DNA of 64,000 nt from the NCBI GenBank assembly GCA_040954595.2, contig CM082577.2, positions 1-64,000 on the forward strand. The letters run 5' to 3'. Origin of the DNA: Balanoglossus misakiensis (lineage: Eukaryota > Hemichordata). Positions 35,941 to 47,328 of this stretch are shown here, one piece after another; the stretch's first letter is position 1, and each line of letters starts with the position of its first letter. The position numbers and the translations under genes are program-made. Under the pieces are notes generated by a model. That model saw only the letters and a list, made by a program, of their open reading frames with translations. It was not told where the DNA came from and made no database searches.

Positions 35941-38105
35941 CCGGTGCCGGTGACTTCCGGTCGTAATGGCGTGGTGAATCTGGGCCAAGTTGCCGGCGAC
36001 TTCCTGTCGTAACGGCGCGGTGAATCTGGGCCAAGTTGCCGGCGACTTCCTGTGGTAACGGCGCGGTGAATCTGGGCCAAGTTGATGGCGACTTCCTGTG
36101 AATCCGGGCCAAGTTGCGGCGACTTCCGGTCGTAACGGCGCGGTGAATCCGGGCCAAGTTGCCGGCGACTTCCGGTCGTAACGGCGCGGTGAATCCGGGC
36201 CAAGTTGCGGCGACTTCCGGTCGTAACGGCGTGGTGAAACACGGCCAAGTAGCCAGCGATTTCCTGTGGTAACGGCTCGGTGAATATGGGCCAAGTTGAT
36301 GGCGACTTCCTGTGAATCCGGGCAAAGTTGCCGGCGACTTCCGGTGGTAACGGCGTGGTGAAACTAGGCCAAGTTGCCGGCGACTTCCTGTCGTAACGGC
36401 GCGGTGAATCTGGGCAAAGTTGCCGGCGACTTCCGGTCGTAACGGCGCGGTGAATCTGGGCCAAGTTGCCGTCGACTTCCGGTGGTAACGGCGCGGTGAA
36501 TCCGGGCCAAGTTGCGGCGACTTCCGGTCGTAACGGCGTGGTGAAACTGGGCCAAGTTGCCAGCGATTTCCTGTGGTAACGGCTCGGTGAATCTGGGCCA
36601 AGTTGATGGCGACTTCCTGTGAATCCGGGCCAAGTTGCCGGCGACTTCCGGTGGTAACGGCGTGGTGAAACTAGGCCAAGTTGCCGTCGACTTCCGGTAG
36701 TAACGGCGCGGTGAATCCGGGCCAAGTTGCGGCGACTTCCGGTCGTAACGGCGCGGTGAATCTAAGCCAAGTTGCCGGCGACTTCCTGTCGTAATGGCGT
36801 GGTGAATCTGGGCCAAGTTGCCGGCGACTTCCTGTGGTAATGGCGCGGTGAATATGGGCCAAGTTGATGGCGACTTCCTGTGAATCCGGGCCAAGTTGCC
36901 GGCGACTTCCGGTGGTAACGGCGCGGTGAATCTGGGCCAAGTTGCCGGCGACTTCCTGTCGTAACGGCGCTGTGAATCTGGGCCAAGTTGCCGGCGACTT
37001 CCTGTGGTAACGGCGCGGTGAATCTGGGCCAAGTTGATGGCGACTTCCTGTGAATCCGGGCCAAGTTGCGGCGACTTCCGGTCGTAACGGCGCGGTGAAT
37101 CCGGGCCAAGTTGCCGGCGACTTCCGGTCGTAACGGCGCGGTGAATCCGGGCCAAGTTGCGGCGACTTCCTGTCGTAATGGCGCGGTGAATCCAGGCCAA
37201 GTTGCCGGCGACTTCCGGTCGTAACGGCGCGGTGAATCCGGGCCAAGTTGCCGGCGACTTCCGGTCGTAACGGCGTGGTGAAACTAGGCCAAGTTGCCTG
37301 CGATTTCCTGTGGTAACGGCGCGATGAATCTGGGCCAAGTTGATGGCGACTTCCTGTGAATCCGGGCCAAGTTGCCGGCGACTTCCGGTGGTAACGGCGC
37401 GGTGAAACTAGGCCAAGTTGCCGGCGACTTCCTGTCGTAACGGCGCGGTGAATCTGGGCAAAGTTGCCGGCGACTTCCGGTCGTAACGGCGCGGTGAATC
37501 TGGGCCAAGTTGCCGTCGACTTCCGGTGGTAACTGCGCGGTGAATCCGGGCCAAGTTGCTGGCGACTTTCGGTCATAACGGCGCGGTGAATCTGGGCCAA
37601 GTTGCCGTCGACTTCCGGTGGTAACGGCGCGGTGAATCCGGGCGAAGTTGCTGGCGACTTTCGGTCATAACGGCGCGGTGAATCTGGGCCAAGTTGCCGG
37701 CGACTTCCGGTCGTAACGGCGTGGTGAAACTGGGCCAAGTTGCCAGCGATTTCCTGTGGTAACGGCTCGGTGAATCTGGGCCAAGTTGATGGCGACTTCC
37801 TGTGAATCCGGGCCAAGTTGCCGGCGACTTCCGGTGGTAACGGCGTGGTGAAACTAGGCCAAGTTGCCGGCGACTTCCGGTCGTAACGGCGCGGTGAATC
37901 TGGGCCAAGTTGCCGTCGACTTCCGGTGGTAACGGCGCGGTGAATCCGGGCCAAGTTGCGGCGACTTCCGGTCGTAACGGCGCGGTGAATCCGGGCGAAG
38001 TTGCTGGCGACTTTCGGTCATAACGGCGCGGTGAATCTGGGCCAAGTTGCCGGCGACTTCCGGTCGTAATGGCGTGGTTAATCTGGGCCAAGTTGCCGGC
38101 GACTT
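35941..38105. repeat. Satellite block between the two flank copies
   Basis: About 2.17 kb of the same monomers as the main array, including 46-, 45- and 32-bp forms. Its monomer order resembles the innermost part of the main array (about 32.8-35.0 kb) with internal deletions. With the following 908-bp segment it forms a 3073-bp tandem duplicate unit. Confidence 0.93.
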
Positions 38106-39013
38106 GCTTCTATTGTCATTTTCACGAAATTTTACACATAGCTTAGTCCAGCAAATATAAATTCATTGGTCAAATAAAATATAGGGGTCACCGCGCTCTA
38201 TTTTGAGATAAATTGCGTTAAAAATTTTGCCCATAGACAAACCATTGGTGAAAAATGCTGAGTCAGCAGATTTCTTCTATTATCGACCAAATTCATGGCT
38301 TTGTATTTCATAAACAAGCGTGGTGACCCCTTTATTTTATTACGGATTGTCATTATACCGTACTTGCCCGGGTAAGAGCCCCGGGTGCTGGGCCCATAGA
38401 TTGGCGAAAAAACAGGGGGGGGGGGGGCTTTAGCCCGGACGCAACCTCGACATTTATGCAAATGAGGGCCTATGGACACGAGGAAGGGGTGAATAATGAT
38501 GCAAATAACATGGCCAAACATTTCACGGTCAAACAATGTATTTATTAAATAATAAAACGTTTTTTACCCATAAATCAAATACAGAAAACATATTACAGTC
38601 GCCGCCGTTTAATTGGGACACCATGGGCGCAGACAAAACATCCCGTTTAACCGGGACATTGGTAAATGGTTGATTGATCCCACACATGCATTTAATACTT
38701 AGACGTCGACGGACGGACGCACGTAAATACATCTATCTTAATCGTGGCAATCATGCCTTTCTCTACCGTAATTTTTGAGTGGTTCATTCTCCGAGTCCAA
38801 GTCGTGATCTTCCAATGTTGGGTGTTTCGCGTCGAGGACGGACTGAAGCAGCTCCACGCGGCCGCTTTGGAAAGCTCCCTGGTGACCTCACACGCGGCAG
38901 CGCGTCCATCTACGTGATCGTTGAATTCGAGGCACGGTCTGAGGTCATGTTTTCTAGAGCGGCTATATAGCGTGGCCAGTCGGCCGCGGTGGGTACGATA
39001 ATCAGCGCGAAAG
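38106..39013. repeat. Duplicated flank segment, copy 2 (ancestral side)
   Basis: Near-identical to 35030-35940. It starts with GCTTCTATTGTCATTTTCACG straight after a monomer cut at CGGCGACTT and runs through GCGAAAG into unique sequence at 39014. Most of an interrupted TIR element (38356-39228) lies here. Confidence 0.93.
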
Positions 39014-39228
39014 TAAATCATCATACATTTTTTTTTCACTTTTAGTGACTTTGGGGATGAAAATCCGCCTTTTTTGCATTGCACTTTATTAAATTTCCAA
39101 GAATTTAATGGATATTCGGCCGGGGGGGGGGGGGCTTTAGACCGGATATGACCTCGATCTTCAAATGGGCCCTAAAACCAGGGGTGGCGTTTGTCCGAGC
39201 AGGGGTTCTTACCCGGGCAAGTACGGTA
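38356..39228. mobile_element. Candidate TIR element with 22-bp ends
   Basis: The left end at 38356-38377 begins TACCGTACTTGCCCGGGTAA. The right end at 39207-39228 is its exact reverse complement over 22 bp. Inside, a G-run followed by CTTTAG(C/A)CCGGA and ACCTCGA occurs twice as a direct repeat (about 38416 and 39122). No transposase frame is visible and no clear target-site duplication was found, so family assignment is open. The left half is also present in duplicate copy 1 from 35280. Confidence 0.5.
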
Positions 39229-42200
39229 CATACAAAGGAGAATCCAAAAATCGACAATTAAAAAAATTACGCTAAGCTTATCATGAATCTGATCAGATCA
39301 GACACAGTGAAACCATTTGATATGCTTTTGGTATATGCTTGTTCACTGTAGTGTAAAATCAATAATGACCTGTGAAATACTAGTATATTGATCAGCCAAA
39401 TTTGACTTTCTGTGCTCTGAGCTGATGTGAGTCAGCATATTCAGTACTGCAGTACACTGAAAGTATGAACGAACACGCATAAATTTCTGCACAAGGGTGA
39501 ACGCCCTTTTTAAAACACCTTTCGCGTATTGTGTCAGACACCCGATGTTTACGTCATCACTCTGCATTCATATTCATGACGTCCATCTGTATCCTGAATA
39601 GCTTCACGTGGATACCATGTGGTCTTCAATACTGCGAGACAAGGAAGACTCACAACCTTATTACCATCGCTCCACCTTGCCATATTACGGGCGCCGCACA
39701 GAAATGTCATGCGTGACTAGGTTTTTTTCTGTCAGTACTAACAGTCGCCCTCACCCCATTGTCTCAATGTCTGCCAGTTAAAAGCATGCAACGTCATCCT
39801 GTGTGGGTCAGTTAGGCTTGAGCAGCAGTCGGGGTCGTTGTCATCTTCTGAACTCTGACAGTACACTTGATATATTTATCGCGCAAAGTCATAATAATTT
39901 AATCGGCAGCATTATAGCAGGAGTTTGTACACATTCGGCGGCCGGTGGGTGAGCATCATTTTGATTTTTGATTCCAGTCTCTTCCTTAACACAACTACCA
40001 AGTATTGTCATCTGCAACTTTGACTATTGACACAATGTCATGTGCACAGGGAATGCGAAATCCTCAGACGGCGACTGCGTTAACAGTGGATAAATGCGGT
40101 TTTATATTACATAGAGGCTTTTATAAGCTGCTGATAAATGTGCACTGTGTCTATATTGCCAAAAGTTTTTTTTACCAGAATGTACAATAATTGCACTGAG
40201 GTGGGGTGTCATTGTTTCATATTTTGATGCACGTCTATTTTTTGCGACAACGTACATAGTCATACCGTCAAACCATCACTCGTTAAATTTATCCAGACTT
40301 TACTTCTTTGCAGTGTTAATAGTTGGGGAGCTTCCGTTCCGTGCAGTCACACTATTGAAGGTGGGAGAACCCTCCGGTAAAGATCAAAACGGAGGGCCTT
40401 CTCACGTTCATTCGAGTGACTGCGCAAGTGCGTCGTTGGTTTCGTTTTAAATGTGGTGGAAGAGGATGGCGACGACACAGCACATATTATTAAAAGAATG
40501 GATTCAGTTGTCTAACTATATAACCCTTGTTACAACACACGATGACGAGGCTGATACTTGTTCACAGGGAACGCGCGTGTACAATACTTGCGTAACTACT
40601 ATGGCTACAGCCGCATGACCATCCACCGTGATCGATGCGTGATACGCTGATGACGATACCTGTCCTATTGTACAGGGGACTTAACAGCACCAAATAGGTG
40701 GGGTGGCCAGGCGAATTTCAGCTTTGGCCCCTGTATTCCATATGCAGATGGATTTGGTTCATTAATTAATAAACACACAGTAGTTTTGAAGGGAAAAATC
40801 TTAATTTCATCTGACCAAAATATCTTAATATATTGCCACGTTTTCCTCTGGGGTACGACTCTATCATAATCGTACACTTAATAACATTTTTTTTGTTAAC
40901 CCAAGAATGTTTTGGCCTTTTTAGAGCGCTGGATCGGTTCCTTGGATTTCTTTCTACGTGTTTCCTTTTTTTCGTATTTCTTTCTTTCTGTGCCAAATTA
41001 AACGCGCCTGTGACCCCAGTGTACGATATGACCCGCACGAAGTTGTACACTGCAAGGTTGCTCCAAGCTTTTATGCAAATGATTGAAATGCCCTATTTTC
41101 CTTGAAGTTCTGCTGAGGATCATATGGTGACCTGTGATGGCCCTTGACGACGGCAAAATCGGCAACCAGTGTGATCACGCTGATTCTGTATCAGGTACAA
41201 GTTGAGTGTCTATGCGTGTCATAAAAAACAGACGTTCTGAAGTCACACCACACGGTCGTCAATGGAGCTGTATATTCGATCAGCAACTGAATGACGGAGG
41301 ACACACATTTTGTGTGCGTGCCGCCGCTTCACAGAAACTGTTGATATTAAATTATGACACATGACTTGTGGTGGTGATAGGTTTAATCACTGTTCGTATT
41401 TTATGGCAACTTCTTTAATTTGTCAGCACTAACTCGCCTTTCAAGTTTCACGCCTAAATAAAAACTTGTCATTATTTATGTGACACTCGGAAAAAAAGTA
41501 TTTATTGGAAATCTTCCTGTACAAATTGACTGAGGCTCAAACGCCACTCATGACATTTATCAGTTTACCGATGCAAAGTCTTGCACATGGCGCTTGCATC
41601 ATACTCTGGACTTTGGACCCATCGAACAATTGCCTTGCTTGATTTGTTCAACTAAAAGTTACAAAAAATGTTATTGTCGATTTTATCAACTGCAACCTAA
41701 GTGGCAATTACGAAGATGAAGAGAAACGCTTAGATCGACAAATACCTTGATTTCAGCACAATAGTTCTCACGATGACCCGACGATGGTTTACGCTGGCGT
41801 GCTGCTTTCTCGCACAGTTCTTTCCTGAAGTCCTCTCAGAAGAAAGTAACAGGTTCACTTCACTTACAGTTGCTGGCGTAGACATGCATTTTAAGTCCGA
41901 GAACAACGCTGAATTCAAACCAACAGGACATACCCGACGTGCTGAACTTCAACACCGAGCTCCCACGTGGATTACAAGATTCCAGTCCCCGTCGCTCATG
42001 GCCGAGTACAACTTGTCTGTTTTCTGGTCGGCTCACGCCACTTGACTGCCGTTGCAGAGAGTCAAAAAAAAAAAAAAAACCTTACGTTATATTCAAAATA
42101 CCCAGGTGTACGGCTACTACAGCTAACGCTATGTTAATGACGTACACCCTTATTGTTCATTCACCACTGATATTTAAATTATATGCATTCGTAGTACAAT

Positions 42201-42685
42201 CGTAACACTATCCAAGTGTTCCGTTTTCTCGCGTTTCAAAAGATTTGTGGACCAGTATAGTGGCACAGTAACATTGGAGAATCTGGGGTAAATTTACATT
42301 TAAACAGCTCGGCGTCATTCAGCCCGACTTGTAATAAATTAGGGTTTTTCTTTTCTCTATCTTAATCTCCATTGTATAGGCCTATGTTTTTTTGCTAGGC
42401 ACACGTAATATTGTACTCCCAATATAAAAAAAGCACGCGTCCTCGCGGCGGAAAGCCGTCCGCCCGAGGAAAGGGAGCGAATGTTCATCTGTGCGCGTGC
42501 CCACAGCAATGTTTTTAGTCGGGAAGATCTGTCGCTGGAAGCACAGTCAACCAATGTGATAAGCTCCGTATCGCTGACAGTGGACCTAATAACGAGGAAA
42601 ATACTTCATCCTCGGGCTTTCAAAGAAATTACAGAATAAAAAAATTACATTCGTTTTCAACTTCATTTTTGTCACATATTTAACA
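39229..42685. other. Intergenic flank, no gene supported
   Basis: AT-rich DNA with scattered short frames and a 16-A run at about 42062. One plus-strand frame at 41773-42045 begins with a signal-peptide-like stretch but has no other support. Two short stretches (40357-40435 and 41605-41660) have diverged copies further in. Confidence 0.6.
40357..40435 (+). repeat. Dispersed repeat A, copy 1
   Basis: GAAGGTGGGAGA, CCCTCCGG and CTCACGTTCA, followed by TCGAGT and a GCGTCG end, recur in the same order and orientation at 44339-44415. The match is interrupted and diverged, so this is an old duplication or a short element. Confidence 0.6.
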
Positions 42686-43066
42686 TCATACTCTTTCATA
42701 TACATCATTTTTCAGTATTCTGTCTGTTTCAATACGCAAATAATGAGAACATCTCAAGTGTGATAATTTAGATAAATGTGCATTGATCTTTACAACGGAA
42801 AGATACTTTCCCGACGTAAGTGAACACTTAAATTCTCGAAAACAGGATCTTAGTTTGTCAAGATTGTCAAGAGTGGAACTTTCACTGTACCAATTATTGC
42901 GTAAATAGCTCTTAAAATTCTCTACAAAAGTACACATGAATCGGTTCTCATCAGGAACTTCTCGTCGCTCCCATACATCTTGCAAATTACATAGGTAAAG
43001 TAAATTTTTAATGTGGTGTATCCACGTGGGGTTCGACCTTAAAGGGAAGCGGTCGTCGCGCCGCAT
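42686..43066 (-). pseudogene. LINE reverse-transcriptase ORF fragment, C-terminal part
   Basis: A 126-codon minus-strand frame resembles the region after the polymerase core in CR1/L2-like non-LTR retrotransposons. A tryptophan-rich start (WIHHIKNLLYLCNLQDVWER) is followed by 'FKSYLRNNWYSESS', then a lysine/arginine stretch ending HLSKLSHLRCSHYLRIETDR. The last block matches the usual 'L.k.R...H.L.iE.gR' pattern of these proteins. The zinc-knuckle cysteines that normally follow are missing, and the frame stops soon afterwards. No catalytic YADD-type core is present in the window. It is therefore a 5'-truncated, decayed insertion. The clade is uncertain. Confidence 0.55.
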
Positions 43067-43635
43067 TTATTTATAAACATTACAATTCATTCACAAATCC
43101 CTAAAATTAGATAATTCTTAGAATGAACGAAGCAGCCAACCGTAGCAAAGACTTGGCATGACAGCAACTGAAGATCCTAGTAGGTCTTCGCAACTGTAGT
43201 GAGGTTTGTGCTGGTATGAGAGGACATATTCTCATCAAGGGGGACACTCATATGATTTAGCATTTGATAGCACTTCATTAGATCAAATGAAATTTGCCTC
43301 GGTGTTTTGCCCAATCAACACGGTCTGTGAGACACTTATTTACTTGGCATTGACAACGTGCTGCTGACTGTCTGTTGTTATTAGACGAACGGCAGTGTTT
43401 GACGCAAATCCAGTTACTGGTGGCGCTATGGCGCGAAACCCTCAACTGGGTGTGGGTCAATGACCGCCAAGAGTTAAGCGCTGGAATTCGCCTCAGGACA
43501 ATGCCCCGGAAGATAACGTTTCACGAAACTTTCTTGCTCGTAGCTAGTTTTTTTGCATAACCCCTCAAAAGGTTACACGAGTGACGTCAAAAATTAAGTT
43601 ACTTACCAAAATTCAGCGCATGACGCGTGTGTAAG

Positions 43636-43690
43636 CTGGACTTTGAACCCATCGCATGACTGCCTCTGCCTTGATTGGCCCAACTAAAAG
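43636..43690 (+). repeat. Dispersed repeat B, copy 2 (copy 1 near 41605)
   Basis: CTGGACTTTG(A/G)ACCCATCG, then TTGATT and CAACTAAAAGT, recur from 41605 to about 41660. Weaker similarity extends on both sides, suggesting an old duplication of several hundred bases. Confidence 0.55.
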
Positions 43691-44338
43691 TAATAATAAT
43701 AGTCTATCGAAGATTGTATCTAGTGCAAAGTGAGCGACAGTTATTTATAAAGATACAAGAAGTTCTGTGGTAGGCATTCATCTCTGATTAGGACTGCTGA
43801 ACAACATAAGATCGCCGTTCGCGTACAATGTACTTTTAATCGTTAATGCTCCATGCAACAGGTGTCGGTTATACCCTTTTGCGGCAGGTGAGTTTCACTG
43901 GCGTTTAGCTCTTCATTCACTCTCCGTTTCCTCGAGCTTTTTATTCAAATAACAGTTAGCCATACACGTGAAAGGCAGAGACACCAAACTTGAAAGCTCT
44001 CCAAGTTTCGGTAACACGCCAACTCCAACGTCGACCAACCAATGAAACAGTGAAACTTCCTCACAGTTTGTTCTACAAGCTTCGTATTGCAAATGCATGT
44101 TTGGTAAACTCACTCCAGGATTTCGGTGCGTGCAGAATGACAAAAATAAATCAACGGAGGATCGATGGTTAGTCAAGTCTAGCTGAACAACGCTATGACT
44201 GTGTCGCATCTCTGCTTTCGCGACAAAGGGGAGTCCTTTGTTTCTGTTTCTGTTTTAACTGCCAACGGAGAAACGGCTTGAAATCATTGCCCGTGCCCGT
44301 GGACGGCAACCTGCAGATTTTCATGCAATTACGCTAAT

Positions 44339-44415
44339 GAAGGTGGGAGATCCCTCCGGAAACTTAAGCGGAGCGACCGCTCACGTTCACTCGAGTTTTT
44401 GCAGCCGAGGCGTCG
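44339..44415 (+). repeat. Dispersed repeat A, copy 2
   Basis: Diverged copy of 40357-40435 in the same orientation. Order relative to repeat B is reversed (A, B, then B', A'), so a single simple tandem duplication does not explain both pairs. Confidence 0.55.
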
Positions 44416-46762
44416 GATCGTCGAGGACAGCCACATAATTGTTTTGTTTTGTAATTTACATCATTACATCAACTATATCCCTGAAACATTGTCGTTGCCA
44501 TCGGTACGGTGGGTCTTAATGTAAGTTCGCGTTGATTAATTTTTTGATGATTGCGTGGCAAACCTTGTCACCACGGCCACGGCGATATACACTTTCGTTA
44601 TACTTAGTTACGAGGCGAGTTAAGTAATGATTCAAAATGCTTTTGAATGATCATCGTGATCGCTCCCGTCCCAAGTTGAAGTTGCATTTTCCGAGTTAGC
44701 AAAGCAAGTGTAACTGGAGGTCCTCCACAGTCCCTGTTCAAGTCCAACCTTCCGCACTGTTCACTTTTAACCTGCGTTGCATAACAATTCGTGTACAGAC
44801 GTCATTTAGCTGATGTCTACTTCATAATTCTTCTGTGTGGGGCGAATTGGCAGACATTTAAGTTGCCAGTCTCGTTTATTAAAATAAATCTACTGACAGG
44901 GTTCTTTGTATTATTGATTTATTATCTCATTTCAAATAAAAGCATAAATTTAATCTTATGATTGTTGCCAATAAACACTGCATATAACAGCGAAGAAATT
45001 ATACACAACTGTTTGGGTTTGAACAAGAACCACCCCTAACAGCACTTACGAAAGGGCAGGTAGATTATACTTTTACACACAGGGGGCGCTCTTTAAGAAG
45101 ACGGCGTCAAATGTCCACCGGGTTTGGTAGGTTATTGCCTGAACAGTTAATGAACAGTCCTCTTCTACCATAAATGAACTCAAGACTAACTAAATGTAAG
45201 GCCCTTACAGACACATCTGCTGTTTTCCGTCGATCAATGTTCAAAATCATCCGAAAAGACTTACAGTTTGCAGACTCAGAGTTAAAATTCTCTACTATGA
45301 CCAACAAACATGAATTCCTAGCCACATCTATGATGTAACACAGGATTTTAAAACAATAAAAACTAGGTTTTCAGAACAAAAAGGAATTGTAAGCATGTTT
45401 TTGGAAGTCATGGTATAAAAAATGAAAATGTGTAGATCAATTCGTAGTGTCTCATCACCATGGCCATAGGTGAGCATTCCGAGGAAAATATACATGTACA
45501 TTGTATACTGGTAGTAGATACATCATTTGACAAATGCTTCATGGTCTCTAAATATTTCACACAAAGTACCTAATGATATGTATAACACCAGACTCAGGCT
45601 CAAACCAGACTCTTTTCCCCTCATAACAAAGCAAATTGTAATATAAACGTATATCAGCTGTATGTACACCAATGAGTGCCTTATGACTGCAGCATTAAAA
45701 CCACAGATAATAGATCTGCTGAAAATTAAAATAGTTGAGTCTGTGACCACATGTAAGGGTTTGGCCATCTCTCCGGGAATATGCCAAAATAGAACTGAAC
45801 AAGCTCTGAAACAAGAAAGTGATGACATCATTTGTGTGCTGAATGAATTTAAAATTACAATCACTAAAGTCTCAAATTTGACTAACGGAAAAACGCAAAT
45901 AAGTAAAAAAAAATTGCCTGCAATTAAACCATTGTACAGTCATTCTTCCATATGAATAACTGAAAGTATATTTGTTTGTTGTAGTCTTCTTTCTTATCTG
46001 AACAATACATGGAAACCTTTGAAAGGTAATCGGAAAGATCATCATACTGATCATGGTAAAATTCCGTAAGGATTTATTCGCTAGAATACTGTTACTATAT
46101 TATGAATGACACGAATACTGGGCTATATCACAGACAATTTTGTGTCATGGTCCCAAAAAAATAAACTATTTTCCCAAAAGAAATATCTTGTAAATATACA
46201 TTTTTGCAAATCTAAGAAATGTCTTATATCTCAAGGTATAATGTGTAAATTTACTTTGCTATATATATATACATCAGCTGGACTCTAACAATATGCTGTA
46301 GCAATAAAGCAATGATTAGTTACGTAGCAGATTGTCTTTGAAAGAAAAATGAAAGACCCAATCGCTCTCTTATTCTGCAGCTTTTTCTTTCCTGACAGAG
46401 CTGGGAATATCCTGGATGCGAGTTGAATGTACAGGGAATATACCATTTTCAGGTCAAAACATCATTTTCTCTTTTGTAGAGCTACATATTCAGCAGCGTA
46501 TGAAAGCAAACTTGATTGATCAGAGCTTGATACCGGTGTGGAGCGGGCTGTTCTTCACCCATTCCCAATACTGGTCTATCAATTGGTGAATTTACACACT
46601 GCAGCTGTCTTCTACAGAATACCTTTGCTTGCTCTGTTGACATGGGACTATGCTCAAAACTGATTGCGCTTAAAGCCATCCCTAAGTTTATAAATAAACT
46701 ACACTATCTGGCGCGGGTAAACATCTAAACTCCAACTAATGATGTTACGTTTTTAGGGGTGT
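44416..46762. other. Intergenic / probable 3' flank of the UPF0488-like gene
   Basis: AT-rich DNA. Overlapping frames on both strands at 45523-45955 have no recognisable domain. On the minus strand several AATAAA-type signals occur downstream of the gene's stop codon (for example near 46073-46078), so part of this stretch is probably 3' UTR. Confidence 0.5.
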
Positions 46763-47328
46763 TCAATTTTCAGCGGCCTCAAAACACATGCCTTCCATTT
46801 GTTTTTGCAAAGATGCATTTTCTATGCTGGCCTCTCTTTGACAGGAGTCAGTCCTTTCCGTGGCTGCCGCCTCAGGTGTTTGACTGTGGACCTTTGACCT
46901 TTCCACATTGGCAACTTTGTCAACTTTCTCCGTATCCTGCTTCTTTTCATGAGAGCTCAATTTATCTGATTCCTCACCAGAGTCATTTTCAGGTTTGATG
47001 TCAAATTCAAATTTGAATGTGCCACCACAACTTGCGCCCTCAGAGTTCCTGTCCCTAGACGAACTTTGTCCTCCAGATGCACTCCGGTTGTGTCTTGTTT
47101 CACCATCCACAGACTTGTCCTCCTGCTTGTCTTTGTCTCCTGCATCACCACGGCAATTAATGCTATCTGTAGCTTTCTCATTTTCCACATCCTTCTCTTG
47201 AGACTCGCCGTTCTGTTGTGATAGTATATTGCCAGCGTCTTCTTTATTGACAGAGGAGGCCCTTCTCAGGAATCTACCGACCTGGTTTTGGGACGTTTCA
47301 GCTGGCTTTATAAAGCCCTTCTTCATGG
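46763..47328 (-). CDS. UPF0488-like gene, C-terminal exon
   Basis: 566 bp including the stop, acceptor CGTACACAG|CC. The first two bases complete an Ala codon from the previous exon. It encodes about 187 low-complexity polar residues rich in S/E/D/K/Q, enclosing CGGTFKFEFDIKPEND, which resembles the F-x-F-x-F end of the family. About 90 further residues follow that motif, longer than the vertebrate proteins as I remember them. Confidence 0.75.

Noticed and set aside
4768-38091. Dozens of long minus-strand reading frames (up to 985 codons) as repeat proteins
   Set aside because: They overlap in all frames, arise solely because the satellite unit lacks stops on that strand, have no non-repeat domain, and differ between frames only by the rotation of a 46-bp unit.
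45523-45955. Opposed reading frames of about 100 codons
   Set aside because: They overlap on opposite strands with no domain recognised. The location fits the 3' flank of the UPF0488-like gene.
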